From Locusta migratoria (Eukaryota; Arthropoda; Insecta; Orthoptera; Acrididae), in the NCBI GenBank assembly GCA_026315105.1, contig CM048744.1, positions 25,957,759 to 26,021,758 of the forward strand: a DNA stretch of 64,000 bases, in the 5' to 3' direction. The position numbers were made by a program, and so were the translations under genes. The notes beneath the pieces were generated by a model that saw only the letters and a program-made list of their open reading frames with translations, was not told the origin of the DNA and made no database searches. Shown in pieces: positions 44,063 to 55,863 of the stretch (within the stretch, counting starts at the first letter, position 1; each line of letters begins with the position of its first letter).

Positions 44063-44278
44063 ATAGAAGAACCTTGGATCAGCCCGCTTGCAGCAGCCAG
44101 ACAGCAGCAGTCGAGCACGTAGAAATTGCTCCCGCCCACCCACCCTTATTATAAGATTTTTGGGGGAATATATTCATTTACGTGTTTTGTGGACTTTTTT
44201 GTTGCAGAGTGTCCTCTTTCATATTGCATTTCTGTTTTGTTATAATTTACTTGTATGCGCGGCGCCTAATCGGCCAGC

Positions 44279-45405
44279 ATGGCCACTAGCCCGAACCCAG
44301 ACTTAATGGAAATTATTCAGTTACAGACGGCGCAATTAACACAACTTCTCCAGGCAGTGGCACACTTGACGACAACTCAACAACAGCCGTCGCATCAGCA
44401 GCCCACACCTGCCGCCGCACCGCTTCCGACGTTCCGCCAGTACAACGAACGTGAGGAAGAATGGAGTGACTATTTCGCACAGTTTCAAGAACTCGTCGCG
44501 GCTCATCAAATTACAGGTCAGAGAGTGAAGAACCTTTTCTTATCGATTGTGGGCCCCCAGACTTTCGTACTATTGCAAAAACTTTTCCCTCTCGCATCTC
44601 CTCGTGATGCAGACCTTGAACAAATTGTAGATGCACTGAATGCTCATTATGAGAGAAAAGTTCTTGTAGCCGCTGCACGATACCGATTTTTCAGACTTAA
44701 AAAATTACCGCAGCAGTCACACCAAGAATGGATCACGGAATTGAAGGGCTTAACCCGCCAATGTAAATTTACTTGCTTTTATGGACTTTCGTATAGTGAC
44801 GTGATGTTGAGGGATGCGATTACGCAGAATATTCAGGACCCCAGAATTAGAGCAGCAATTCTGAAACAGTCTGACCCCTCCTTAGACAGTGTACTGCAGC
44901 TTATAGAAGCGCATGATACTTTTGACTTAGCTGATGTAGAAATGCAAAGCCATAATGTAAATTCAGTGCGCCGCAACGGACGCTTTCCTAGCCGTAGTTC
45001 TCAGTATAGCACTAGTGATTCTTATTTTTCTACCGGCCGTGCTGAACAGACAGTGAACAGTAGCCAGTGTAAAAGTGCGACGCAAAGGTCGCCCCGTCGT
45101 ATTAGAAACAGTGATTTGAATAAAGGGCGCCAACACTCATTTCAGAAAAATGTACGTAAATCTTGCCCCCAGTGTGTGTCTCGCCACAAGCGTGCTCATT
45201 GCCCTAGTGGCAACGCAACCTGTTATCAATGTGGCAAATCGGGACATGTGCAGTCTGTGTGTATGCAAATTAAAAACTCAAAGAACAGTAACGTTAGAAT
45301 CAGTGCTTCGCGGAGTGCGAGAACAATTAATTCTGTAAATGTCATACACGCTGTGGACTTGAACAGTGCTTTCCTTGGATCTCAATTGCATGACGGTAGT
45401 TCTGC
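44279..45405 (+). pseudogene. Gypsy gag region (upstream of the LINE insertion)
   Basis: Structural gag polyprotein of the gypsy element, which assembles the particle and binds RNA. It starts at ATG 44,279 (MATSPNPDLMEIIQLQTAQL). An N-terminal Gln-rich region is followed by the capsid-like domain (REEEWSDYFAQFQELVAAHQ, KNLFLSIVGPQTFVLLQKLF, SHQEWITELKGLTRQCKF). Near residues 295-330 are zinc-knuckle-like motifs CPQCVSRHKRAHC and CYQCGKSGHVQSVC (CX2CX4HX4C). The frame is open for 376 codons to the point where a Jockey LINE was inserted after GGTAGTTCTGC at 45,395-45,405. It continues in the same frame at 50,186, so gag and pol form one frame without a shift. Confidence 0.92.
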
Positions 45406-45584
45406 CTTTTTTTTTTTTAGGGTCTTCTCAGAAGTGCTGCCTTCTTTGAAAGCTGGACTTCATGTGTGCCAAGTCAACTGATCACTTTGACAGCAGTTCT
45501 ACGTTAGCAGGACTTTTGAGCAGTCGCTCTTTTGCCCTACTCAGATGGTGGTCACCTTTATTATCGGAGGTCCCGCACCTTCTA

Positions 45585-48287
45585 TTATGGTGGATCTTCA
45601 ATAATTGCACGTGCAACTCTCACACGATGCCATCTCGCGGGGTGTACTGTGCCCGTATATTCTAGGTGCCTAGTGGTCGGTCGCAGGATTTCTACTTTGC
45701 TTAGTAAGTTCCTTGTGTGCTTGATTATAAAGTCTTGCACAGTGTCCATATGGAGCTCGTCATGCAACTCTCTCGTTCTGGCCCATCTAGGAGCTCGTAG
45801 AATGAGTCGGAGGCACTTGTTTTGCAGTACTTGTAACATTTTTATATTGGTGGGACATGCCGTTCCCCAAGACGCGCATCCGTGTGTCATGGCAGGGAGG
45901 ACCGTGGATTTGTATAAACGAACTTTGGTCTGTGTGGCCATCTGGGTACTATACAATAACGGAAACAGTTTATGGATTAATTTAACCATTCTTTCTTTCT
46001 TAAGTAAAATGTGGTGTTTAAATGTTAACTTATTATCGAGCTGCACTCCGAGATATCGAACTTGCTGAGACCAAGGAATATTTGTATTGTTTATGTGGAG
46101 AGTATCGCGTAGATCAGGTCGTCGCCTGGTGAACATTACTGCCTTGGTTTTGTCGGCATTTATCGTGATCATATTTTGATGTGCCCAACTTTCAGTAAGC
46201 GTAAGCTGACGCTGGAGTCCGATGATGGCGGCCGTCAGACGCCGACTGCTAGCCAAGAATGCAGTGTCATCTGCGAACTGAGCAATTGTAACTTGGCGAA
46301 CGGTCGGTAGGTCGTTAACATATAGGATAAACAGTGTCGGCGATAAAACAGAACCTTGTGGTATGCCTTCCTGGAGCGTTCGAATACCAGACCGTTGATT
46401 TTCCAGCCGTACAAAGAATCGTCTGTCTGTTAGGAAATTGTCCACTAGTTTGATCAGGTGTAGTGGGATTAATCCAATATTATGCAGTTTAACTATTAAG
46501 TTAGCCCTCCAGACTTTGTCATACGCAGTCTCAATGTCTAAAAACGCTGCAGCTGTGTAATACGCCCGGTTCATATTATACGACAGAAACTCCGTAACTC
46601 GCAACAGTTGGAGTTCGGCTGAAAGGTGGGGTTGGAAAGCGTATTGATCTGGTCTTATTACATCGTGTTCTCGTAAAGGAATTCTGAGTCAGTGATGGAT
46701 GATCCTTTCAAAGATCTTGGACATAGTCGGTAACAAGCTTATGGGTCTATGATTGCCAGGTTGTCGTGGGTTCTTTTCAGGTTTTGGTATAGGCGCAATT
46801 CGTGACGTCTTCCAGTCAGTGGGGAAATAAGACAGTAACAGACAGCTATTTAGGATTCTTGTTAAAAGAACAAGTGGCTTCCTAGGAAGGTGTTTCAAGT
46901 GGACGTTGGATATGCCGTCTGGTCCTGCAGCTGAATGCGTTCCCAAGTTTCTGATAATTTTACGGATTTCTGTCGGTGTTGTCAACTGTGGTTGCGTGTC
47001 ATCTCTTGCTCGTCGTATGACCTGAAGTTGCCGTTCTACGTCTCGAATGTGTCGACGTGGTATATCGAAGTCATCTGCCCGTAATGTATTTTGGTGCTCA
47101 TAGGTTTCTGCAAACAGTTCTGCCTTCAGAAAGGGATCGAAGACTAATCCTGCTGGTCCAAGTAAAGCTGTTTTTGGCGCTTTAGGGGTTTTCATCGCTT
47201 TAAGGAGGTTCCAGTCCTTACGTTCACGGAGCAGAAAAGACTCCATTCGATCTTCCCACATTTCTTGTCGCCACTCTACGGCCCTCCTATGTAGTTCCCG
47301 GGTAAGTCTACGCAGTTCGCGTTTGTCTTCCGGATTTCTGAATCTTGTCCACCTCTTTCTAACCCTAGTTTTCAGCGATTTTAGATCTTGGATGAGAGGA
47401 GAAAATTCATCCGTGGGCCTCCTTTCAAACTGGACCGAGACTGTAGCATGTTTATAAGCGTCTTTTATGTGTCTGGACAATTCATTGATAGAGTTATCAA
47501 TAAAAGCGGTGGATGAGACATCGGCTGTGGGGCGTATATGTCTCTGTAAATAATGTGCATATTGGTCCCAGTTCGTGATATACTTCAAGGGAGGTCTCGG
47601 AGGTTCAATAGCCCTGTTTAAGTGACCAATCACAGGGTTATGATCTGAGGTTAGATCATTTATCGTGACTAAGTTCGGATTAAACCTCAAGTTCTTAAGT
47701 ATAGTGATGTCCAGCACATCCGGTCTGTGGTTCCGGTTCCTTGGAATGTGTGTAACATCGACGGGTCCGTAGGTTATTGCTTGCAAGCGCTCTTCTAAAT
47801 TGTAGAGTTGTTGGCCCTTAGGATTATTTGCGCGAGAATTCCACGGAAAATACTTTGCATTGAGATCCCCGCATAAAATAATTTTGTCAAAACTATCGAA
47901 AATGGTGAGAAGATCCTCTTCGTCCATAGGATCAGCTGGACGAATGTAACCAGCCACCAGCGTGACATTTCCATACTGCGTGTTTATGGTGACTGCAGTG
48001 GCTTCGAGTGTGTTAAGCGGCGGTAAAGTTTCGACTGAATGTGGAATGAAGTCACGTAAATATATAGCGGTGCCTCCCCCTCGCCTTCCCTGTCGGTCTG
48101 TCCGATACCCCACCATGTTCGGAATTTTGAAGGTCTGTGTTCGTCGTAAATGTGTTTCTGTCAGAAATAAGATGTCCACTTTGTGGCGGGTTAGAAAGTC
48201 ACAGAGTTCTGTTTTCTTATTTTTGACTCCTTCGGCGTTAAAATTACAAAATGTTAAGTCGCAGGTCCTGTGGATCCTCGCAGCCAT
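45585..48287 (-). pseudogene. Jockey-type LINE ORF2 (endonuclease-reverse transcriptase), one stop
   Basis: About 900 codons. It starts at ATG 48,287 (MAARIHRTCDLTFCNFNAEG). Endonuclease motifs are DILFLTETHLRR, DKIILCGDLNAKYFPWNS and LTSDHNPVIG. A linker is followed by the reverse transcriptase: HSAAGPDGISNVHLKHLP, RPISLLPTMSKIFERI, then (after the stop) AAFLDIETAYDKVWRANLIV, GIPQGSVLSPTLFILYVND and the catalytic QFADDTAFLASS. It ends with LRLILRAPRWARTRELHDEL and a PPRWHRV-type tail. The only defect I see is an in-frame TGA at 46,689-46,691 between RT motifs 2 and 3; the same frame continues. RNase H is absent, as in Jockey. Confidence 0.93.
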
Positions 48288-49945
48288 TACGGAGCAAAGA
48301 TTTGCATTACGCCGTCCACCAGGACCATTATTTTGGATAAGATGTCAGGTGCTGTGTTGAATTGACGGAAAGTATTTGTTATGACTGCAAAGATGTTTCG
48401 TTGACGAAGATTTGAAAAGAATGAGTGAATGCCTCTCACAGTCTCAAGTATTTCAGCAAAATCAGATGTTGGTTGGCCTTGAGTGGCATCTGATGTGTTC
48501 GCGGTGGTATGTTGTGCGCCAGGGATCTTCCAAGGATTCTTTTTTCGCAAGACCGGGAACTCTTGTGGATTCTGGATGTTAACCGATGTTTGGGGTTGAG
48601 TCGTTTGTCGTCTCGATTGAAAAGACTGGGCTTGTGCTGTGTATATGCGCAATGCTTCTTGAAATTTTTCACACCCTCTCCAAGAAGCAGCGTGATCCTT
48701 GTTACAATTAACACACGTCGGTTTATGGCCGCGAGGTTTATCGCAGTCTTTCGATAGGTGGTGTCCTGGACATCTTACGCAACGAGCTGGCAGAGTGCAA
48801 TAATTGGCCGTGTGGGAAAACCTCTGGCACCTTTTACACTGCGGAGGTCCATCTTTATTCCTGTACGTTTCAACAGTGACTCTCGTATCGAGGATGTGTT
48901 TAATGTCATATATAGACTCACTTTCTGGTCCTGGCGGTAAGGAGACGCAGTAGACAGGTTGTGGAATCAATTTCTGTGTGGCGTCATCCCGTGATTTGAA
49001 CTGAAACACAGTCGCATTGTGAAATCCCAGTTGTCTTAATTCACTTTCTACATCTGTGTCCGGCACTTCCGCCGGCAGATATTTTATGACGAGTTTTAAC
49101 ACTTTGTCTTTTGGATTCTGATGGGTATAGAACGGTATATGATGTGCATGGAAAAATTGTAAAGCGGCTCTGTGGTCTTCTATTGAGGCAAAATGATATT
49201 TAATGGAATCACCTTTATAGATTGCTTGTACTGGGCCCGTAATGAGTTTCTTAAGTTCTGTATTGAGCATCAGGTATTTTCCAGTGTATTGAATGGTTAC
49301 GGGTGGGACTTTCAACGGCTTCTCCTTTGGCTGAGCCGCAGCAGATGTGGTTGCGCCCTGATTTGTCGTGGTAGTCGGTGTAGGTGCAGCCTCCTGATTG
49401 TCTGTATCTGCGCTCAAAGGAGCAAATTTGTTTGATGTAGTTACTACAGACTGTTTCTTAAGTGTTGCTGTGGGTAGCTGTGCATGTTTGCGCTTAGTCC
49501 CGGACTTCACTTGTTGAAAACCTTGATTTGTGTCGTGTTCGTCAAGGTCCATGTCCTCAGGGCGGTTTTTCCCGTCCTGGGGGTCCTCTTCAGATGAGTC
49601 ATCTGTGAGCCAGGGAAGCCCACATTGGGCTGCAAGTTCCATTGCTCTTCGGTCGCGGGCTCTGCGGTCCTTATTGGTAATGACCGAGTCCGTCTCTTGA
49701 ACATGGTTGGTACTCGTTGCGGCTGGGTAGGGTATGTTGTCTAGCTGTGAGGAATGTCGTCTGTGAGACGATTGTGACGATTGTCTATCCATGGAAGCGT
49801 CCCTGGTCGCAGATGCTGTTCTTGACCGTGAACCAGTCTTTTGCCTGGACACAAAGCGGCTGTCCGTCCGTGGACGGGCACCTGATACGTCACCATCGGC
49901 TAAGCTCAGCCTACTGCTGCCGAGTCCAGCAGTGGGGTTGTTCAT
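48287..49945 (-). CDS. Jockey-type LINE ORF1, gag-like RNA-binding protein
   Basis: Packages the LINE RNA into ribonucleoprotein. It is a 552-codon frame starting at ATG 49,945 (MNNPTAGLGSSRLSLADGD). The N-terminal third is Ser/Arg/Gln-rich and disordered. A PRE_C2HC-type domain lies near residues 215-330 (PPVTIQYTGKYLMLNTELKK, then LVIKYLPAEVPDTDVESELR). Three zinc knuckles follow at about residues 375-430: CKRCQRFSHTANYC, CVRCPGHHLSKDC and CVNCNKDHAASWRGC. The frame is open throughout. Its stop overlaps the ORF2 start in TAATG, suggesting reinitiation as the way ORF2 is translated. The order, length and knuckles are typical for Jockey-clade ORF1. Confidence 0.93.
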   Translation of the reverse strand: MNNPTAGLGSSRLSLADGDVSGARPRTDSRFVSRQKTGSRSRTASATRDASMDRQSSQSSHRRHSSQLDNIPYPAATSTNHVQETDSVITNKDRRARDRRAMELAAQCGLPWLTDDSSEEDPQDGKNRPEDMDLDEHDTNQGFQQVKSGTKRKHAQLPTATLKKQSVVTTSNKFAPLSADTDNQEAAPTPTTTTNQGATTSAAAQPKEKPLKVPPVTIQYTGKYLMLNTELKKLITGPVQAIYKGDSIKYHFASIEDHRAALQFFHAHHIPFYTHQNPKDKVLKLVIKYLPAEVPDTDVESELRQLGFHNATVFQFKSRDDATQKLIPQPVYCVSLPPGPESESIYDIKHILDTRVTVETYRNKDGPPQCKRCQRFSHTANYCTLPARCVRCPGHHLSKDCDKPRGHKPTCVNCNKDHAASWRGCEKFQEALRIYTAQAQSFQSRRQTTQPQTSVNIQNPQEFPVLRKKNPWKIPGAQHTTANTSDATQGQPTSDFAEILETVRGIHSFFSNLRQRNIFAVITNTFRQFNTAPDILSKIMVLVDGVMQIFAP

Positions 49946-50185
49946 GCCGAGACGGCCATCGAAAGTAACATCCGCGCTCGTTTGTGAACGCTCACCCCCA
50001 GAACCGGGGGTGGCGGAAACCGAAAACGAGTTCTGATCTATCGCTGAAACTGCGTACTACACAAGAATCAGCAATAACAAGTAACGTTGTTTCGATCGGG
50101 TAATAACTACTAAACTACAAACTACGAACTATCGATACAGACGCGATGTTTACACTTCAAACTGTGTTGATGATGGTAGTTCTGC

Positions 50186-53100
50186 GCCTATGGCAAAACT
50201 ATATAGTGCACCACGTAGCAAGCGCCGACGAGCGCGTAATTCTGTGCAATGGAAAAGGGTTCGGGACAAGCAAAATGACTATGAACAGTGCATTCCTGTA
50301 GTGAAAATAGTGCCTTCTGCAACTGCTCCTTGTAATAGTGCCCAGTACTGTGTAGCTAGTGACAGTAGACATCAAGTAGCAACTCAAAAGTGTAGTGCAG
50401 TAGTTAGTAAATCTGGAGTAGCTTCGCACGCTTGCGCGGACGCCGATCCGGCAGTAGTGTCATCTAGTGACAGTGTTGTTAATCCGCTGCGTGCCGAGTC
50501 TGCGCCGCTTACTTCACTACGCGGCCCGCGCAAGCACAGTAAACAAACCGTAGCAGACGTTGCCCACATTCGCGCACCTGTCGTGCTCCAGAAGCACAAA
50601 CTTTTTGTAAATCTCTCCATAGAAAATAAGACTGTGCAATTTCAGCTTGATACTGGTTCCGCTGTCACATTACTAAATAAAGATACTTATGAACTTCTGG
50701 GTTCGCCAAAATTGTCGCCGTCACAGCAAGTGTTAACAGCTTATACAGGTCAAAATATTCCCGTGCTAGGAACGTGTAGCCTGCCTGCCTCTTTCCAAGG
50801 TATAACAAAAACAGTTGCTTTTGTAGTTCTTCAAGCCAAATCTACACAGAACATTTTTGGATTAGATGCTTTTGACTTGTTTGGTTTATCAATTCAAAGA
50901 GATGTGCTTCAAATTTCGTCAGTAATGCCTCAAGACAAAATCAATGCTTTATGTGACAAATATAGTGACTTGTTTTCGCCGGAACTAGGTTGTGCAAAAG
51001 ACTTCGTGGCACATGTAACTTTAAAAGAATCTGCAGTTCCAAAATTTCGTAAAGCTAGACCAGTGCCTATCGCAATGCGTGATACAGTTGCCGAAGAACT
51101 TAAACGTTGGCAAGATAGTGGGGTGATTTCTCCTGTTTCTGCGAGTCAGTGGGCCTCGCCTATAGTAATTATACCCAAGCCGTCAGGAAAACTTCGTCTC
51201 TGTGCGGACTTCAAATCTACAGTGAACAGTCAAACAATTGTAGACACATATCCCCTGCCCAGACCTGAGGAACTGATGGACAAATTAGGACAGTCTCGCT
51301 TCTTTTCCAAGATTGATTTAGCAGAGGCATACTTACAGATTCTACTTGATGATGAGTCCAAAAAGTTTTTCGTCATTAATACTCACATGGGCCTTTTTCA
51401 ATTTCAATGCCTACCCTTTGGCAGTTCTTCCGCTCCCGCTATTTTTCAGCGTTTTTTGGAACAGCTGACAGTTTCTGTACCGTGTTGTTCGAACTATTTA
51501 GATGATATTATGGTATCCGGACGTACAGTTGAAGAACATTTAGCAAACCTGGAGTGCCTTTTCAAAGTTTTGACTGCAGCAGGTCTACGTTGTAATAAAG
51601 CAAAGTGTTCGTTTTTTTAAACTGAAATAGAGTACCTCGGCCATGTGATTAATGCCCAAGGAATTCATCCCTTACAGTCACATCTTCGAGCAATCAAAGA
51701 CTTGCCTCCTCCTAAGAATGTGCAGGAATTGCAAGCAGTGATGGGAAAGCTTAACTATTATTTCAGGTTTATTCCCAATGCCTCTCAGATTGCAGCTCCA
51801 CTGCATCACTTACGTAGGAAGAATGTTCCTTTTGTATGGTCTAAAGATTGTCAGGTTGCCTTTGACAAACTAAAGTCTGCACTACTCAGTGATGCATGGT
51901 TGATTCCCTTTGACCCACAGAAGCCTGTAGTGTTAGCAGTTGACGCCTCGTCGTATGGTCTGGGCGCTGTAATCTCACATCGTATTGGATGTCACGATCG
52001 TCCTATTGCCTTTGCATCCTAGCTACTGACGCCGACGCAACAGAATTACAGTCAGATAGAAAAGGAGGCCTTAGCAATCATTTACGGCGTCGCAAAGTTT
52101 CATCATTATCTCTATGGCAGAAAATTCTATTTGTTGACAGACCACAAGCCTCTCACGTCGTTGTTCTCACCCACAAAGCCAATTCCGCCACGTACGGCAC
52201 AAACGCTTCAGAGATGGTCCTTGATATTGTCAAATTATCAGTATGAGATTTTGTACAGACCTACCACTAAACACGCCAACGCGGACAAACTTTACCGACT
52301 TCCGGTTGGCCAGGATGTATCATTTGATTCTTCAGAAATGGCATGTTGTCAGATAGACTCCAGAGATGCTTCCGCTGTCGCAGACTTTCCTTTGAACTCT
52401 CGTCGGGTTGCACAGGAAACAGCTGCGGATGCAGACCTAAGTGTGGTAGCACGTTTTGTTCGCTCAGGGTGGCCTGCCAGAGCCAAAGACATTGATCGGT
52501 CTCTGTTTCGACGTTATTTTGCACTACGTCATGCATTATCTTTAAGTCAGGGTGTACTGTTGTTGCATACCGACAACGACCAAGCAAGAGTGATTGTTCC
52601 TCGTTCCCTGCAACGAGAAGTGTTACGCCTCCTGCATCAAGGACATTGGGGCATTGTTAGGAAAAAGCAATTGGCCAGACGTCATTGTACCTGGGTTGGT
52701 ATGGACGCTCAGATAGAGAGCATGACGTCACAGTGTACTGTTTGTCCGGAGCAGCAGGCGGCTCCTCCGCAACGTTTTTCAGACTGGCCACGCCCCAAGG
52801 GACCATGGCAACGTTTACACATTGACTTTGCCGGACCTTTCTGGAATACGCGCTGGTTAATTGTTGTAGACGCTTTCAGCAAGTTTCCTTTTGTGATTGC
52901 CATGAACTCAACGACAGCTTCTAGTACAATCAGTGCCTTAACATCAGTGTTTTGCATCGAAGGCTTGCCTGAAACTATCGTCAGTGACAATGGACCTCAG
53001 TTTGTTAGTGCGGAATTTCAACAGTTTTGTCGTGTGAATGGCATTCAGCATATCACCACCGCACCTTTTCACCCTCAGTCCAATGGTGAAGCAGAACGTT

Positions 53101-54074
53101 TCGTTCGAACATTCAAGTCTCACATGGAAAAGATGAAAGGTCAGCACTCCAGGCAGCAAGCTCTTCAAATTTTCCTGTCTACTTATCGGTGCATGCCACG
53201 TGACGGCCCGTCTCCTGCCGAGCTGCTACACGGCCGCCGTCACCGCACTCTCCACCTGCTGCAGCCTCCCACGCACCGAGTCGGTTCGTATGGCGCTACG
53301 CGTTTTCAGGTTTCTACGCCAGTGCTGTACAGGGTGTTTGCTGGAAACAAGAAGACATGGCTGCCGGGCACCATTCAGCGCGTGCTCGGTAGCAATATGT
53401 ATGTTGTACGTTCTTCCACAGGGTCGGAGCTGCGGCGCCACGCAAACCAATTGCGCCTGCACAGGCCGCGCGATCCTGTCTCCGGTTTCTTGATTCCAGA
53501 CCCAGTTCACCGCCAGGGAGCACAGCCACATCGTTCGTCCCCGGACTACGAGATCGTCCCGATGGAGATCGACGCGCCTCCGTCGCCGCCGCAGATGACA
53601 GCGTCACCGAGAGTGACTCCGGGACCGTGCGGGCCCCCTCAGCTTGGGCCACGCACCTCAGAAGAAGATGACCTGCTCCCTCTGGGCGGGGGCGGGCGCC
53701 CTTCCCCAGGTTTCGGCGGGTTCCCTGGAGGATCTCAAGGCAGATGCCGGGACGCGGACGGCGTCTCGATCCCGGCCTCAGCTACGACGCCCGTCCCACC
53801 AGTAACGCCCCCGCCCAGGCCCTCCTCCCAGTGCCGTCGCCGTGGCCCTCAGCCCTACGCCACGACGGCGCGGCGGTTTGGGGGGGAGGGGTGTGGTGTC
53901 GCACAAGTACAAAGTGCGCGCCACCTACTTTCGCCGCGCGCCGCAATGCACGCACGGCGCGGCGTTCTCACGACGACAGCCACGAGCGACCTCTGCTGCA
54001 ACCCCGCTCGTGGCCACCACGGAAAGACACCGGTCACTTCGGACGGAGACAGCAACCAGTTAGGACCTTCGTAA
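50186..54074 (+). pseudogene. Gypsy pol region (protease, RT, RNase H, integrase), two stops
   Basis: Enzymatic part of the gypsy element, in frame with gag. Protease: FQLDTGSAVTLLN (active-site DTG, near 50,640). RT: RKARPVPIAMRDTVAEEL, SPIVIIPKPSGKLRLCADF, FSKIDLAEAYLQI, FQCLPFGSSSAPAIFQRF and YLDDIMVSG (near 51,500). RNase H: VLAVDASSYGLGAVISHR and KFYLLTDHKPL. Integrase: HQGHWGIVRKKQLARRH with CTVC (zinc-binding), HIDFAGPF, IVSDNGPQF and HPQSNGEAERF. A GPY/F-like block VLYRVFAGNKKTWLPGTIQ follows, then a Pro-rich tail. The breaks are two nonsense codons, TAA at 51,618-51,620 and TAG at 52,020-52,022; both are in frame. The reading frame ends at 54,074, inside the 3' LTR. Confidence 0.94.
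53880..53891 (+). promoter_or_regulatory. Polypurine tract
   Basis: A 12-base purine run (GGGGGGGAGGGG) directly precedes the 3' LTR. This is the expected primer site for plus-strand DNA synthesis. Confidence 0.85.
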
Positions 54075-54310
54075 TCAGATAGGCACCACTTTGCTATCGT
54101 ACAGGCACTAGGCAGGCCTCTAACAACTATGTATCAACATTCTGCAGTACTATGTAAAAGTTAAGTATTGTTACATTCTGTGCAATATATATCTCTTTCT
54201 AATTTACTCGAGTGTTTATAGTTTCTGGCTGCTCCCCTCCGTACCTGCACCAGCGTGTCGGACTCATTCCACTCGGCCACCGACACCTACGACGAGGCTG
54301 GGACACAAAA
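53892..54310 (+). repeat. 3' LTR of the gypsy element
   Basis: 419 bp, nearly identical to the 5' LTR, beginning TGTGGTGTCGC and ending GGACACAAAA. The pol reading frame ends inside it. Confidence 0.96.
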
Positions 54311-54315
54311 CAGTC

Positions 54316-55810
54316 TATGGGCAAAAATTCCTGCCACGATTTTATAATCACAGTTTAGTAGCGTCAGTGGTCTAAAATCGTCAATACGTCTGCCTCCTGG
54401 GTGTTTAGGGATGAAAACTGCAATTCCTTCTACCAGCTCTTCAGGCAGATTAAAATGTGGCTACAACCATTCATTGTACATAGCTAATAATTTTGGCTGC
54501 AGTTGTTCTCGAAAAGTATGATAAAATTCCGCAGTGAGGCCGTCAGGGCCCGGTGACTTCTTTTTGGGGCTTCGTTGTATGGCATATTCCAGTTCCTCCT
54601 CATCAATTTCTTTAAGGAGATTCTCGGCTTGTGCGTCACTTAACGTCCCTTGAAGGTTGTGTAACAGCTCCTGTTGCATTATTGCGTCGTTGCTTCCCGT
54701 TGCCAGCAGCTCTTCCAGGTGAGTGTGAATTGCATTTTTTATTTCGTTTTGCTGCACGAGGGTGGTCCCGTCACTTGACTGGAGTTGCGTGAAAATTTTT
54801 CTTTTGCCTCTCTTATTCTCACGAATTACGTGGAACATAGAAGGTTCTTCCTGCTCTATCACGTTATCAGACCGAGACCGGACTTTTTACCCATCACACT
54901 GTTGTACGTAATGGTGAATGATCGTCGCGTCCGATTTATATAACTCTCTTAAGCAAGAGAAGTAAAATTCTGTAGTCTTATGTTGCCAGTAATACTTTTC
55001 TCGTGAATATACTTGAAACATTTTCTGTATCCTTGGTTTGGCATGTTTGAGCCACCATTCCGTCACTGAGTTGTATTGTGCTGCTTTACTTACACATGCC
55101 CTCCATGTATCATTAAACGCACGGTGGCATTCTACATCATGGAGAATGGAGTTATTCAATTTCCACGTGCCTCTGGCCCGGTATGTGCCTTGTTTGCACA
55201 TGTTAACTGTACATATATATGCGGCATGGTCTGATAAAATTGTCGGCCAAATTTCGGAATGTAGGACGGCAGAAGTAAGTTGTTCGGTCACATATATTCT
55301 GTCCAGTCGAATTGCAGAGTGGTTCGTGAATCCTAGTAACGTGCCGTACAGGTGTTCCCAAGTGTCAATTAAATGCAGATCATTGACAATACGTTTCAGT
55401 TCCATCGATGTGTTGAAATTGTGCGTCTCGTCTTTACGGTGCAGCACACAATTAAAGTCACCTGCAAGTATTCGATTATCATAATTCGGATCAAATAGCG
55501 GTGCAGGAATTCTGCCATGCCTCGCCGACTGCTACTGCCGGATGGCGCATACACGTTAATTATGCGAGTGCGGTAAACTGTGACTGCAATTTCCCTGCTA
55601 TTTGGTAATTTCTCCACATCAGTCATTATGATGACTTCTTTTGCCAAAACAGCTGTCCCGAGATCCTCTCCACTTCTCGGATATCCGGCAATACGTTAAA
55701 GTTTTATGGCAGCCACTTCCTGTAGCAATATGATGTCAATGTCGGCAGCACGTAACAGATCCTGTAACAAAGACAGTCGCAACCCTGACCGGATCTTATT
55801 GATGTTGAGA
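54316..55810 (-). pseudogene. Tx1-like LINE ORF2, 5' part: endonuclease and RT N-terminus
   Basis: Upstream portion of ORF2 as split by the gypsy insertion. Near 55,640-55,400 a frame reads TVYRTRIINVYAPSGSS, then LAGDFNCVLHRKDETHNF after a frame change, the endonuclease Asp-Asn region. Then come NHSAIRLDRIYVTEQL and ILSDHAAYICTVNM (terminal Asp-His) near 55,210-55,330. A linker (54,887-55,200) leads to EEELEYAIQRSPKKKSPGPDGL and TAEFYHTFREQL near 54,500-54,600. RT motifs 1-2 (FIPKHPGGRRIDDFRPL-type) follow near 54,320-54,420. The reading resumes at 43,597 across the gypsy element. Two or more stops. Confidence 0.85.
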
Positions 55811-55863
55811 GTGGCTATTTTATAGGCTTGCGACTGATTCATGGATTTAAGGTTTTTCAGCAG

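Larger units (their letters stand above)
45406..50174 (-). mobile_element. Jockey-type LINE, full length, nested in the gypsy element
   Basis: Non-LTR retrotransposon of 4,769 bp on the minus strand, ending in a poly-A tail (T-run 45,407-45,418). It is flanked by an 11-bp duplication GGTAGTTCTGC at 45,395-45,405 and 50,175-50,185. It has two coding regions that overlap at TAATG near 48,287: ORF1 (CCHC gag-like) and ORF2 (endonuclease plus RT, no RNase H). Only one in-frame stop was found in ORF2, so it is the youngest and best-preserved large element here. The 5' leader is 49,946-50,174. Confidence 0.95.
43603..54310 (+). mobile_element. Ty3/gypsy LTR retrotransposon, with a LINE nested inside
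   Basis: LTR element inserted in ORF2 of the Tx1-like LINE. Its two 419-bp LTRs differ at only five positions by eye (about 98.8% identical). It is flanked by a 5-bp duplication CAGTC (43,598-43,602 and 54,311-54,315). Without the 4.8-kb Jockey insertion it is about 5.9 kb. It carries a single in-frame gag-pro-pol reading frame and no envelope-like frame. The same family left the solo LTR at 19.4 kb, with the same LTR ends and a 5-bp duplication. Pol order (protease, RT, RNase H, integrase) identifies Ty3/gypsy; a Mag-like lineage is a guess. Confidence 0.96.

Noticed and set aside
53600..54310. Envelope-like gene downstream of gypsy pol
   Set aside because: The pol frame ends in the 3' LTR and there is no room or signature for an envelope protein.
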